Source: Ignavibacteriales bacterium (GTDB taxonomy: Bacteria > Bacteroidota > Ignavibacteria > UBA10030). Taken from it: a DNA stretch of 64,000 nucleotides. Every line of letters starts with the position of its first letter. Within the stretch, counting starts at the first letter, position 1. Below the pieces are notes generated by a model that did no database searches, was not told where the DNA came from, and saw only the letters and a list, made by a program, of their open reading frames with translations. Of this stretch, positions 9,464 to 19,000 are shown piece after piece. The translations under genes were made by a program, and so were the position numbers. Location of the stretch: NCBI GenBank assembly GCA_026390595.1, contig JAPLFQ010000025.1, positions 248,001-312,000 on the forward strand, in the 5' to 3' direction.

Positions 9464-12400
9464 ATGAGAACGGATTGTTGCTTGTTCTTTGCTCTCTGTT
9501 TCTTCTTGCTCTCACCGCTCTCTGTGAATGGCCAGTGGGTTCAGACGACCGGGCCGACGGGTGGGAGCATAGCGCAGGTAGCCGCCGCAGGCGATTGTCT
9601 TTTTGCCAGCACGCCTGCAGGGCTCTTTCGCTCGACCGATGGCGGAATGTCGTGGAAGATCGCCAACACAGGAATACCCAGCCCCCCAATCGTACGCGGA
9701 GTGGTCGCGCTGCCAAACGGAACAGGAGGCAAAGATTTCTACCTTTCCACCGGATATGGCGTATTCCGCTCGACCAACCGCGGCACAAGCTGGAGTTCGA
9801 CGAGCACAGGTCTGACGGATAAGAACGTACTCCTTCTTGTAGTCGATTCCATTACAGCCGGGAGTGCTAACCCGGGGCTCTATGCCGCGACAAGCAGCGG
9901 CGTGTTTCGAACCACCAACAGCGGTTCAACCTGGATCCCCATGAGCAATGGAATGCCAACGACTTCAATTTCCGACCTTGCCATCTTTCCCACACCGGGC
10001 GCATCGGGGAGCGCGAGTCTGCTTGCCATGAGCTGGAACCGCGGCGTGTTTCTTTCCAGTAACAGCGGTTTGAACTGGTCCCGCGTGAGCGGGGGGCTGC
10101 CCGACACGGCAGCCGGCGGGCAAAGTCTTTCTGCGTGTTCTGGTTTGGGGCGCACATATCTCTACGCCTCGTATTGGAATGTGGGTGTGTATCGGTCGAC
10201 CGATGGAGGGCTCTCGTGGGCTGCTGCAAATTCCGGCCTCACCTCTAAGGACGTCAGGTGCTTTGCCTGGTCCGTGGCGAGCGGCGGTACTTCCGGGTTC
10301 ACTTTGTACGCCGGGACATCCGGGGGCGGCGTCTTTCGATCCACGAACGCCGGCGCGAGCTGGACCTTGATCGACATTGGTCTTTCAAATGGATTCGTGA
10401 AGGGACTCGGAATTATCCCTCAGTCCATTGCATCCGGCGCGGCTCTCATCGCCGGAACGAACGACGGGGTTTTCATCTCGTATGGTACGTTCGGTACGTG
10501 GAATTCAATGAACAATGGATTAGTGGCAACAACTGTCAACTCGCTCGCAATGGGAGTGGACCCCGGCGCCAAGGATAATCTCATTCTCTACGCAGGAGCA
10601 AGTCTGGGCTCCTCCTATTCTGCAGATCGCGGCAAATCGTGGTACCCTAAGAATGCAATCGCTGCAAGACCGCCGCCGCCGGTGACGATGGCGGACAGGT
10701 CTGTGAACGTTCTTGTGGTCCGTGGCAATTCCACTTATGCGGGAACGGATGCCGGGATTTTCTTCGCTGCGGGCGGCGGCGGATCATGGCTTCCCAGAGA
10801 TACCGGCCTCTCGAGCCGCGATATTCGCTCGTTCGCCGTTTCAGGTCCGATGCTCTTCGCGGGAACCCGGGGCGGAGGAGTGTATCGCTCGCCCGACGAC
10901 GGCAACTCGTGGTTGCCCTTCAAAATGGGGCTCGCGGATCTCGAAGTGAACGCGCTGCTGATCGATGGTACCACGATCTACGCTGCGACTGCGACGAAGG
11001 TGCATCGCGCGGAAATCAATGATACAACCTGGACCTCGTTCAACAACGGCCTTCCTTCAAATCGAGTTCTCACATTTGTTGCGAGCCCGATAGGTATTCT
11101 TGCCGGAGTATCGTCGGGCGGGGTCTATGTGCTTCCTCGTGGTGGGACAACGTGGAGCCAGCTCGGTACGGGAATGGAGAACCTCACCGTCAGGTCTTTT
11201 TGCGTTGTGGGTAACAGTCTATTTGCCGGAACGTCAGCCGGGATCTATTTGTCGCTGAACGGCGGAGACCAATGGGCACGCGTGGACACTGAAATCACAA
11301 CACCGAACATCACTGCACTTGCCGCCGGATTCACGGATCTGTTCGCTGCAACAACGGGATCCGGCGTCTGGCGCCGGCCCTATCAGGGAATGATTCCGGC
11401 CCCTCCGCAAACGCAGCAGGCGTGGAAGTGGGAGATCCCGACGCACGACTTCCCTGACCTCAATGCTGTCGCCCGCGTCGATGACAGCACTCTCGTCGCC
11501 GTCGGCAATTTGGGCACGATCATACGAACGACAGACGGGGGGCAGACTTGGGCTGCACAGTTGAGCTGGACCATGGCCAACCTGCACGGAGTCTGGTTCG
11601 CAGATGCACGAAGAGGATTCGCGGTCGGTGATTCGGGATTAATACTTCCGACGCTGACCGGGGGGACAATCTGGTCGACTCAGTGTGTCGACTCCGCTGC
11701 CCGGTTGATCGCTGTCAGCTATCCCAATCCTACAAACGGTACTGCCGTCGGAAAATATGGCGCCATCTATAGAACGACGGATGGAGGGGCGTCGTGGAAA
11801 TTTCGTTACGGTGCTCCAAATGCCGATCTCAACTCGGTTTCGTTCTCGAGCGTCAATGCCGGCACCATTGTATCACAGAACGCATGGGTGTACCGGACGA
11901 CGAATGGCGGCCTCCTGTGGCGCCGCCAGGTGAGCGGCTATGAGCAATTCGGCTGGTCGTTCAACGGAGTGTGTTTTGCAGACGACAGCGTCGGTACCGC
12001 CGTCGGAGATGCCGGCCTCATTATGCGGACAACGAACGGCGGAGCAAAATGGAGTGTGCAGGTGAGCGGAACGTCGTATCGTCTTCTCGGCGTATCATTC
12101 ACCGATCCGCAGAACGGCGTCGCTGTAGGCGAAAATGGCATTATCCTCCACACATCGGATGGAGGAACAACATGGTCGATCCAGGAAACTTTCCGCACCG
12201 ACTGGCTCTCTTCTGTCTGCTTGATGAAATCAGGAACCGGAATCGCAGTCGGGAGTCACGGTGCAATTGTCCGGACGACCGATGGAGGATTGACCTGGAC
12301 ACTTCAAACGACCAGTTCGATAACACCGCTGTACTCCGTGGCATTTTCTGATCATTGGTCTGGGATGGCTGTCGGATACCGGGGCACTGGATTTCGCACG

Positions 12401-13528
12401 ACGGATGGAGGGGGCACGTGGCGGGCCCTGGTCACCGGCACGACTCAAGAGCTGAGGGGAGTATCCTTTACCGGTCCAGGCAACGCTGTCATCGTGGGTG
12501 CGTATGGAACAATACTCCGAACGACCAACGGCGGAGCATCCTGGATCGATCAATCGAAACGGCAGACGAGTTCATCAATCTATTGGTTTACCGGTGTTTC
12601 GTTCGGCAATTCCACAAACGGCGTGATCGTCGGAAGATTGGATTCTCTCACATCCCCCACATCCGGATTCTCGATGCCGGCCATTTTGCGCACGACAGAC
12701 GGAGGGAAGACCTGGACGCAGCGAACGGCCTCGGGAAACCTGGGACTCCTGTCGGTATCGTTTGGCGACGCAAACACGGTGTACGCGGTGGGAGAAAGCG
12801 GGACGATACTCCGCTCTGTTGACGCGGGTTGGACCTGGAGCGCGCCTTCGAATTCAGTCACGACCAGGAAGCTCAATGGGATTTTTGCGAGCGGGGCTTC
12901 CATAGCGACGGCGGTTGGCGATGCGGGGACAGTTCTCCGGACGTCAGACAGTGGGAGCACCTGGATCCAGCGCCAAATCGGAATGTCCCGGGTGCTTAAG
13001 GCTGCATGGTTTGTCTCGCCTGACGTGGGGTTGGTGGTTGGGGAGTCCGGGTTGATGTTCAGCACGGGGGACGGAGGGACGACCTGGTCGGCATTTGCGA
13101 GTGGAACCCGCAACACGCTGCATAGTCTCTGGTTCACAGACGCGCTGAGAGGCGCTGCGGTGGGAGACTACGGAACGATCATTCGGACGATACGTGACGA
13201 TGTTCTCTCGTCGATGAGAGACGGCCGGGATGGCGCTCCGAAAGAGTTCGCGCTATTTCAGAACTATCCCAATCCGTTCAACCCGGCGACAGCGATCAGC
13301 TTTCAGCTTTCGGCGGTCAGCTTCGTTAACCTCACGGTATACGACATCCTCGGAAGACAGGTCGCCACGCTTGTGGATGAGGTGATATCAGCGGGCACAC
13401 ACATCGTACGCTGGGACGCGTCACATTTCCCGAGCGGCATATATCTGTACAGGATTCACACGCGCGCCGCTGACGGCAATGGAACCATACAGAACGTCGC
13501 AACGAAAAAAATGATCCTTGTGAAATGA
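9464..13528 (+). CDS. giant BNR/Ycf48-repeat T9SS-secreted protein
   Basis: This encodes 1354 residues from the ATG at 9464, chosen because it starts a clean signal peptide (MRTDCCLFFALCFFLLSPLSVNGQ) and has GAGAAGA just upstream; the frame is open back to 9368. The body is about 25 short repeats of the form R-T-T/S-D/N-G-G-x-T/S-W, each ending a blade of about 40-50 residues. The first half is of BNR/sialidase type (FRSTNxGxSW), and from about residue 650 it is of the Ycf48-like type (AVGxxGTIxRTTDGGxTW). This predicts one or two large beta-propellers. A T9SS sorting domain (NYPNPFNPATAISF) forms the last 90 residues. The propellers probably bind surface polymers, but no enzymatic residues are claimed. 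Confidence 0.75.
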   Translation: MRTDCCLFFALCFFLLSPLSVNGQWVQTTGPTGGSIAQVAAAGDCLFASTPAGLFRSTDGGMSWKIANTGIPSPPIVRGVVALPNGTGGKDFYLSTGYGVFRSTNRGTSWSSTSTGLTDKNVLLLVVDSITAGSANPGLYAATSSGVFRTTNSGSTWIPMSNGMPTTSISDLAIFPTPGASGSASLLAMSWNRGVFLSSNSGLNWSRVSGGLPDTAAGGQSLSACSGLGRTYLYASYWNVGVYRSTDGGLSWAAANSGLTSKDVRCFAWSVASGGTSGFTLYAGTSGGGVFRSTNAGASWTLIDIGLSNGFVKGLGIIPQSIASGAALIAGTNDGVFISYGTFGTWNSMNNGLVATTVNSLAMGVDPGAKDNLILYAGASLGSSYSADRGKSWYPKNAIAARPPPPVTMADRSVNVLVVRGNSTYAGTDAGIFFAAGGGGSWLPRDTGLSSRDIRSFAVSGPMLFAGTRGGGVYRSPDDGNSWLPFKMGLADLEVNALLIDGTTIYAATATKVHRAEINDTTWTSFNNGLPSNRVLTFVASPIGILAGVSSGGVYVLPRGGTTWSQLGTGMENLTVRSFCVVGNSLFAGTSAGIYLSLNGGDQWARVDTEITTPNITALAAGFTDLFAATTGSGVWRRPYQGMIPAPPQTQQAWKWEIPTHDFPDLNAVARVDDSTLVAVGNLGTIIRTTDGGQTWAAQLSWTMANLHGVWFADARRGFAVGDSGLILPTLTGGTIWSTQCVDSAARLIAVSYPNPTNGTAVGKYGAIYRTTDGGASWKFRYGAPNADLNSVSFSSVNAGTIVSQNAWVYRTTNGGLLWRRQVSGYEQFGWSFNGVCFADDSVGTAVGDAGLIMRTTNGGAKWSVQVSGTSYRLLGVSFTDPQNGVAVGENGIILHTSDGGTTWSIQETFRTDWLSSVCLMKSGTGIAVGSHGAIVRTTDGGLTWTLQTTSSITPLYSVAFSDHWSGMAVGYRGTGFRTTDGGGTWRALVTGTTQELRGVSFTGPGNAVIVGAYGTILRTTNGGASWIDQSKRQTSSSIYWFTGVSFGNSTNGVIVGRLDSLTSPTSGFSMPAILRTTDGGKTWTQRTASGNLGLLSVSFGDANTVYAVGESGTILRSVDAGWTWSAPSNSVTTRKLNGIFASGASIATAVGDAGTVLRTSDSGSTWIQRQIGMSRVLKAAWFVSPDVGLVVGESGLMFSTGDGGTTWSAFASGTRNTLHSLWFTDALRGAAVGDYGTIIRTIRDDVLSSMRDGRDGAPKEFALFQNYPNPFNPATAISFQLSAVSFVNLTVYDILGRQVATLVDEVISAGTHIVRWDASHFPSGIYLYRIHTRAADGNGTIQNVATKKMILVK

Positions 13529-13565
13529 CCGGGATATTGTAAGATCTTGCAGCTTGGCGCCTTTG

Positions 13566-13605
13566 CCTGCCCGCCGCACCAAAGCAGTGCTTTGGGCAGG
13601 CGGGC
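13566..13605. repeat. CCTGCCCGCC hairpin unit, copy 1
   Basis: The left arm CCTGCCCGCC (13566-13575) and right arm GGCAGGCGGGC (13595-13605) can pair through GCCCGCC/GGCGGGC. It is flanked by CTTTG and GTGAAATTC, the same flanks as the copy at 51066-51102. Confidence 0.5.
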
Positions 13606-14046
13606 GTGAAATTCTCTTCCTGTAAAGGTGCCTATGACCCGGCTTCTGGACGGAGAACTCCCGAATGGTTGACATAAACAATGAATCCTCATGTAACTAA
13701 CGTCTTAGAAATACCTTGAATAAGTCCACGGGATCTCACGGAACACCAGAAGGCATCGAGTGCAATTCTCTCTAAAGAAGCACAACCCCCCGCCCACTCT
13801 CTCACCCCGCATGCTTTACACGAGGGGTGAGGTGATGTTCTTCTCTCGGAGCACGAATAGTCCCCTCTGTGGGCTAGCACGTGTGTTGGGGAGAGGGGAT
13901 GAAAGGGGTGTGTGCCGTCTTCCTCAATTAGTGCCGTTTCTTCTCCGAGTATCCGTTGGTGCTGTCGCGTGCTTGTTCAAGTTATCTCCGAGACGTGACA
14001 TTAGTGCCGCGTCTAATAAATCTTATTGTAGTTTTCATCGCGGAGA

Positions 14047-14083
14047 CCTGCCCGCCTCTGGGGGTTCCCGAAGGCAGGCGGGC
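14047..14083. repeat. CCTGCCCGCC hairpin unit, copy 2
   Basis: CCTGCCCGCC (14047-14056) and GGCAGGCGGGC (14073-14083) are separated by 16 bases. The unit lies within a GCGGAG...CGCAGAG repeat, as if inserted into it. Confidence 0.5.
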
Positions 14084-14185
14084 GCGGAGTCCGCAGAGTA
14101 TCGCAGAGGGAAAAGGTCAATAGGCTCTGCGTTGCTCAGCGTTCTCCGCGGCTCTGCGTTAAGAACCCAAAACAAAAACACAAGA

Positions 14186-15187
14186 CTGCTTTCTAGAAAT
14201 GGCACAAGGTCGAAATCGAAAAGACTCCTCGCTGCGCTTTGTGCAACTTTCCTGCTGGTTTCCGGTTGCGATGAGAATTTTGATCCCCGGGGCACGCTGG
14301 ATAGGAAGCTGGTTATCTTCTCCATTCTCTCAAGCGACCGTGACATGCAGTTTGTCCGGGTGCAGTCAGACTATATGCCTGCGGGATATGACCCGCTGGG
14401 TTATGATGTGGACCACTCACTCAATGGTGTTTCTGTGAAGATAACCGAGTTCGGCAGATTCTACGAACTTCGTGATACGCTGTTATGGACATCTGACACC
14501 AGCCGGTACAAGTTCCCGATACGTACGTACTTCCTCGACTCATTTACACCGCTGAGGGGCAGGGCATACCGGGTGGTGGTTCGTGTTTCTCCGTACCGTG
14601 AAGTGAATGTCGGTGTCACCGTACCCGATCGGGCCAAAATTTCACTTGGTGCGGCGGCGTCGGAGATCCTTGATCGGCCTGACAAACTCCCTGTCGGCGC
14701 AATCATGAACTATCTTGTGCAACTGTCGAAGAGCACAAAAGGGTATATCGCGCGCTTCTACGTTTACTACGATGTATTGAAACAGAACGAGTGGTTCGAA
14801 GAAGCGGTTGAAGTTCCGATTACATCGGCAAGCTCGGATAATTCGACGATCACTCATCCCCGTTACCCCCGCATGATGCCGGCGTCATCAACATCGCAGG
14901 AGAACATTGTCTATCGCAATGCGTACTATAAGTGGGCGATCGACCAGGTAAATGACAAATACAAATCAACGCAGGTCATTTTCAAGTGGATCGTCCTCGT
15001 TGTGCTGCAGGCCGACCAGAATCTCTACGAGTACTATGTCAGCGCACACTGGGAACAGGACCCGTACTCGACTCGCCTGGACGAACCGCTTGGATCACGG
15101 GCTGGCACCGGAGTCGGCGTCGTTGGTGCCTACGGTCTCGATTCGCTTGTGTATCTACTTCCGTACGACTTCTGGGGGAACCGGTGA
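14186..15187 (+). CDS. lipoprotein, tentatively DUF4249-like
   Basis: The recognisable protein begins with KSKRLLAALCATFLLVSGC, a lipoprotein signal with lipobox VSGC, and continues for about 310 residues to the stop at 15187. It is therefore probably lipid-anchored in the envelope. The strand pattern (KLVIFSILSSDRDMQFVRVQ, VSVKITEFGRFYELRDT) resembles DUF4249 proteins of Bacteroidota, but that assignment is tentative. The start is a problem: no ATG, GTG or TTG lies in frame close to the signal peptide, so I mark a CTG at 14186. The nearest ATG (14199) is in another frame, and the upstream open frame is built of dispersed repeats. A start-proximal frameshift or a lost 5' end is possible. Confidence 0.55.
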   Translation: MLSRNGTRSKSKRLLAALCATFLLVSGCDENFDPRGTLDRKLVIFSILSSDRDMQFVRVQSDYMPAGYDPLGYDVDHSLNGVSVKITEFGRFYELRDTLLWTSDTSRYKFPIRTYFLDSFTPLRGRAYRVVVRVSPYREVNVGVTVPDRAKISLGAAASEILDRPDKLPVGAIMNYLVQLSKSTKGYIARFYVYYDVLKQNEWFEEAVEVPITSASSDNSTITHPRYPRMMPASSTSQENIVYRNAYYKWAIDQVNDKYKSTQVIFKWIVLVVLQADQNLYEYYVSAHWEQDPYSTRLDEPLGSRAGTGVGVVGAYGLDSLVYLLPYDFWGNR

Positions 15188-15527
15188 GGAAATTGTCGGT
15201 TGTCGATTTCCGATTTTCAATTGAATAGCGGAAACCATAGGTCAAACCGAATTCCCCATTGATGGGAAGCAGTAAACAGGAATCAAATCAATCGACGATT
15301 GGCAATCGGCAATCGAAAATGCGCGGGGGATCGTGCGGAGGTTGTACGCCCGGCGGGATTTGAACTTGTTGACTTGGGATCTTTGGGAAATCGCGGGATG
15401 CCGAGATGCAGGGGGTTGTCGATTGCCAATTTCCGATTGTCGATTGAACAGCGAGAGTTCAGGCTTGATCCAAATCGACAATCGACATTCGGCAATCGAA
15501 AATGTGCGGAGGATCGTGCGGAAGTTG
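15188..15527. repeat. AATCGACAATCG repeats and a duplicated tRNA 3' end
   Basis: This spacer holds two or three diverged copies of a repeat of about 90 bp (TTGTCGATTGCCAATTT, TTGATCCAAATCGACAATCG). About 70 bp at 15293-15365 is a direct repeat of 15483-15548, and both copies end in the T-arm/acceptor part of the tRNA-Arg gene. Confidence 0.5.
15345..15365 (-). repeat. partial copy of tRNA-Arg 3' end
   Basis: These 21 bases match the 3' end of the tRNA-Arg gene at 15528-15548 with one mismatch (CGGCGGG against CGGAGGG). The rest of the tRNA is absent, so this is a fragment and not a gene. Confidence 0.55.
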
Positions 15528-15601
15528 TACGCCCGGAGGGATTTGAACCCACAACCCTCAGCTCCGTAGGCTGATGCTCTATCCAATTGAGCTACGGGCG
15601 C
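15528..15601 (-). tRNA. tRNA-Arg (anticodon ACG)
   Basis: On the minus strand a 74-base cloverleaf can be drawn. The acceptor GCGCCCG pairs with CGGGCGT (one G-U), followed by A73. The anticodon stem TCAGC/GCTGA encloses the loop CTACGGA, so the anticodon is ACG (reads CGU Arg codons), and the T-arm contains GGTTCAAATC. CCA is not encoded. Partial copies of this gene flank it at 15345-15365 and 15706-15725. Confidence 0.95.
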
Positions 15602-16035
15602 ATTGTTAATACTCTGGTGCTTCGTTGCAGATCCCGATCAGAAAGCTGATCGGGACGCGCAAAACGGCAGCTACTCGCAAACAACGCTCGTAGGACGTTT
15701 TGGCGATTGAGCTACGGGCGCATTGAATTTACGCTAAAATCGCCAACTTCAACTACACGACAACCGTCAAAAAGACTAACTTCTGTAACTAATGTAAGAA
15801 AACGGTAATGTTATCTTCAGGGTTGTGTAGGCTCATATCTGCTTGCGTGAGTACATAGTAAGGTTTTTTTTGAAGATGCGCAATCCTGAAAAATCCAATC
15901 CACGGCCCAAATGGTAACAGGTACATTTCCAGTAGCGTATTGTTGGCCGCATCTGCGTTGGAAGAAAGCGAGTCCACAAATGTCCCCTCATCAAAGGGGT
16001 CGATTTCCGAATTGCAGCGTGAGGCGGTATCCTGA
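15602..16035. other. spacer with a 5' tRNA fragment copy
   Basis: No gene is visible. Positions 15706-15725 repeat exactly the 20 bases 15586-15605 that cover the 5' end of tRNA-Arg and four flanking bases. The remaining sequence, more AT-rich than the surroundings, leads to the DUF2075 gene. Confidence 0.45.
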
Positions 16036-18009
16036 ATGAATCGCGCCTATTACTCGTCAACCATCCAGTGCTTTCTGCAAACGACATCTCAGGATATCGT
16101 CGGGGAATTGTCCACCGCAAGCGAGTTCGGCGCAGAGCAGGATCAGAAGAATGCTTGGGTTGAGGAGATTTGCATCCTGCAACGGATCCTTAAGGCGCAT
16201 CAAGGATCAATCTATTTTGAGTTCTCAATTCCACGAATGGGTCGTCGGATTGATGTGGTGCTCCTCATCGGACCGGCTATTTTCATTCTGGAATTCAAGG
16301 TAGGGGAGAAGCAATTCACTTCGAATGGGTTCGACCAGGTGTTTGATTATGCCCTGGATCTGAAGAACTTCCACGAAACAAGTCATCCTCTCGCCATCGC
16401 TCCGATTCTGATCGCAACGGAATCCAGTCAGTCGGAAATAGTCCCTCGATTCACTCCGCATGACGACAATTGTCTCTTCCCCCTCAAATGTAGCGCCCGG
16501 GATTTGGACGAGGCAATCAAAAACGTGCTCGCATGTGTGAAAGGACCGGATATCGTCGCATCATCATGGGAAGCTGGTCGCTATCGTCCCACGCCAAACA
16601 TTATCGAAGCAGCAATGGCTCTCTACAATGGCCACTCAGTGACAGAGATCTCACGAAGCGACGCAAGCGCGAAAAATCTTGACGCGACTTCCCTCGCAAT
16701 CTCAAGCATCATTCAACAATCCAAGAGGAACTCGACGAAATCGATCTGTTTTGTGACAGGGGTCCCCGGAGCAGGAAAAACTCTCGTTGGACTCAATGTC
16801 GCGACTCAGCATATCGACAAAACAAGCGAACTCTACAGCGTGTTCCTGTCTGGCAACGGACCGCTTGTAGCGATTCTCCGTGAGGCGCTTGCCCGGGACA
16901 AGGTTGCTTTCGAAAAAGCGAAAGGACGCAAAAAGAGGAAGGGTGAGGCATTCAGCGAGGTCAAGGCGTTCATACAAAACGTGCACAATTTCAGGGACGA
17001 TTCGCTTGTTGATGAATCTGCCCCTCGAGAACACGTAACTCTTTTTGATGAAGCTCAGCGTGCATGGGATCTAGCCAAGACGGCAGATTTCATGAAAAGG
17101 CGAAAAAAACGTCCCGGCTTCGACAAATCAGAGCCAGAATTTCTAATTTCATGCCTTGATCGGCACAAGGATTGGGCCACAGTTGTTTGCCTGGTCGGCG
17201 GCGGCCAGGAGATTAATACCGGTGAGGCAGGCATTGGGGAATGGATCGAGTCCCTCATCAGAGCCTATCCCAAGTGGGAGATTCACATTTCCCCTCGTCT
17301 CACAGATTCTGAATACAATACGCAAGATGTCTTGGCGAAAGTTAAACCACAGAGCAGAATAACGTACGACGCCGATCTCCATCTTGGAGTGTCGATGCGG
17401 TCATTTCGTGCCGAGAACGTTTCACTTCTTGTGAAGCAACTGCTAGACCTTGAGGAATCTCAGGCCGCGCAAACACTCTCGCAAGTCAGAGACAAGTATC
17501 CGATCGTGCTTACAAGAGATCTGTTGAAGGCAAAACAATGGCTTCGGGAGAGAGCGCGGGGGACGGAACGCTTCGGTATCGTGGTTTCATCTCACGCTGA
17601 GCGCCTCAAACCTTACGCTATCGACGTCAAGTCCCCAATGAACCCAATCCAATGGTTTCTCGAAGGTAAGCAGCATGTGCGATCTTCATTCTATCTGGAG
17701 GATGTCGCGACAGAGTTTGATGTGCAGGGCCTGGAATTGGATTGGGCGTGCGTGACGTGGGACGCAGACTTTCGTTTTGGAAAGACCTCGTGGGAGCACC
17801 GCTCATTTGTCGGTGACAAGTGGAATCAAATAAAGAAGCGGGAGAGACAGATCTATCAGAAGAATGCCTATAGGGTGCTCCTCACCAGAGCACGGCAAGG
17901 TATGGTCATCGTCGTGCCCAAAGGGGATCCCGATGACCCAACTCGCAAACCTGCCTATTATGACCCCACGTATAGCTACTTGAAACGTATCGGATTTGAA
18001 GTATTGTGA
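16036..18009 (+). CDS. nuclease-helicase fusion, DUF2075 type
   Basis: This 657-residue cytoplasmic protein has two parts. Residues about 50-110 carry Asp73 and Glu86-Phe-Lys88 in RRIDVVL...FILEFKVG, matching the D-x12-E-x-K core of PD-(D/E)XK nucleases. Residues 230-650 are a superfamily-1-like helicase/ATPase of DUF2075 type, with Walker A GVPGAGKT (242-249), Walker B/DEAQ box LFDEAQ (336-341) and a late motif with [15 protein letters not shown] and YRVLLTRAR. The ATG follows GAGGCGG at about 12 bases. It lies alone between tRNA-Arg and an integrase stump, so it is probably an acquired gene. DUF2075 proteins often sit in defence or mobile contexts. A DNA-targeting immune role is possible but unproven. 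Confidence 0.75.
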   Translation: MNRAYYSSTIQCFLQTTSQDIVGELSTASEFGAEQDQKNAWVEEICILQRILKAHQGSIYFEFSIPRMGRRIDVVLLIGPAIFILEFKVGEKQFTSNGFDQVFDYALDLKNFHETSHPLAIAPILIATESSQSEIVPRFTPHDDNCLFPLKCSARDLDEAIKNVLACVKGPDIVASSWEAGRYRPTPNIIEAAMALYNGHSVTEISRSDASAKNLDATSLAISSIIQQSKRNSTKSICFVTGVPGAGKTLVGLNVATQHIDKTSELYSVFLSGNGPLVAILREALARDKVAFEKAKGRKKRKGEAFSEVKAFIQNVHNFRDDSLVDESAPREHVTLFDEAQRAWDLAKTADFMKRRKKRPGFDKSEPEFLISCLDRHKDWATVVCLVGGGQEINTGEAGIGEWIESLIRAYPKWEIHISPRLTDSEYNTQDVLAKVKPQSRITYDADLHLGVSMRSFRAENVSLLVKQLLDLEESQAAQTLSQVRDKYPIVLTRDLLKAKQWLRERARGTERFGIVVSSHAERLKPYAIDVKSPMNPIQWFLEGKQHVRSSFYLEDVATEFDVQGLELDWACVTWDADFRFGKTSWEHRSFVGDKWNQIKKRERQIYQKNAYRVLLTRARQGMVIVVPKGDPDDPTRKPAYYDPTYSYLKRIGFEVL

Positions 18010-18138
18010 ATCCGTCGACGAGGCCGCATTCTAAAAGAAAGAGCCGCAAACTTCTCAGGGTCTGATATTACCCCAAAGACCAGATCCTTCAGGTTGATGC
18101 ACAAACGCTGGCGATATTTGCATCCCTGAAGCGATTAT

Positions 18139-18255
18139 TCAATTCAGCAGCACCGAGATCTTATCCACCGCCCCCTGCAACTCGTTTGCCGTAAGATGGC
18201 TGTAGACTTTCGTCGTTGTCACGTTTGAATGCCCGACAAGCGGGACCTGAATCGT
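18139..18255 (-). pseudogene. C-terminal stump of a tyrosine recombinase/integrase
   Basis: The minus strand encodes 38 residues including VGHSNVTTTKVYSHL, the end of a phage-type integrase: the GH box followed by the catalytic Tyr (codon 18204-18202). It stops at a TGA at 18141-18139 after LLN. A TGA at 18258-18256 closes the frame upstream, and the Arg-containing catalytic core is missing. It is a relic of an element that once integrated nearby, plausibly at the tRNA-Arg gene. Confidence 0.7.
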
Positions 18256-18364
18256 TCACGAGCCGGTGAAGCTGCCCTCGCACCCGTCTGCGAAGAATTT
18301 GAGGTTGTCCTTGATCGAACGGGGCGGCTTCCTGTCAAGACCATCTTATCGACAGATTCACCCG

Positions 18365-18413
18365 GTGTCAGGACTTACTTGTCCGCCATGTCTTGTGGCG
18401 GACGTCCTGACAC
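18365..18413. repeat. long hairpin
   Basis: GTGTCAGGAC (18365-18374) pairs with GTCCTGACAC (18404-18413), and an inner GTCCGCC/GGCGGAC continues the stem. It lies in the 630-bp space between the DUF2075 gene and the RAYT gene, where no other gene is visible apart from the integrase stump. It could be a REP sequence served by the adjacent RAYT transposase. Confidence 0.45.
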
Positions 18414-18925
18414 ACCAATGGTCTTTCTGCTTATCTCCTCCGCACGGTCTCTTCGAAGCCCAATGAGTTTCAATGATCTGGCCACAAGTCTTGTGCGTGG
18501 ACCAGCACATCATCCACGCATGCGAAGTCGCTTCCTGGAATCCTCTGATGTAATCCCTTCCTGTTTTGTCAATGCAAATGCCTTGTGAACGTCCGGAAGA
18601 TTTGTGTCATTTCCGAAGCATAAATCTCTTCTCAAAGGCACGCTCATGAGATATGATCCCATAAAACATCATCGGAGATCGATAAGATTGCGGGGGCATG
18701 ATTACTCGGAGGCGGGGGAATACTACGTCACACTTTGCGTTCATGCGAGAGCGCATGCGTTTGGAGAGATCGAAAATGGGTTGATGCTGTTGTCGGGCAT
18801 CGGGGAAATTGCAGAGACTTGTTGGTAGGAAATTCCCAGGCATTTTCCTAACGTTGTACTAGATGAGTTCGTAATCATGCCGGATCACATGCACGGAATT
18901 CTGATTCTGAAAGAGTATGTTCCTG

Positions 18926-18951
18926 TCGGGGCTCAATATATTGAGCCCCGA
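18926..18951. repeat. 26-bp perfect palindrome inside RAYT gene
   Basis: Positions 18926-18938 (TCGGGGCTCAATA) are the exact reverse complement of 18939-18951, with no loop. It joins directly onto the 21-bp tandem repeats. Confidence 0.7.
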
Positions 18952-19000
18952 CGAGAGAATATTGAACCCCGACAAGAGAATATCGAGCCCCGAGAAGATC
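18938..19000 (+). repeat. three 21-bp tandem repeats in RAYT gene
   Basis: The units start at 18938, 18959 and 18980, and each resembles ATATTGAGCCCCGACGAGAG with a few changes. They keep the frame and encode a repeated IEPR-x-EN peptide that is not part of the core RAYT fold. Confidence 0.7.

Larger units (their letters stand above)
13529..14185. other. spacer of dispersed palindromes
   Basis: This long gap has three recognisable repeats: a CCTGCCCGCC unit at 13566-13605, a CACCCC/GGGGTG inverted repeat near 13803-13830, and a second CCTGCCCGCC unit at 14047-14083 flanked by GCGGAG-type repeats that continue to about 14160. The frame of the next gene is open through this region, but the sequence looks like repeats rather than protein. 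Confidence 0.4.

Noticed and set aside
15345-15365. A second tRNA-Arg gene
   Set aside because: Only the T-arm/acceptor segment is present, and the D-arm and anticodon arm are missing.
18938-19000. Short repeats as a CRISPR array
   Set aside because: The 21-bp units are contiguous with no spacers and lie inside a coding frame. The 47-bp units near 48661 are also spacerless, and no cas gene is present.
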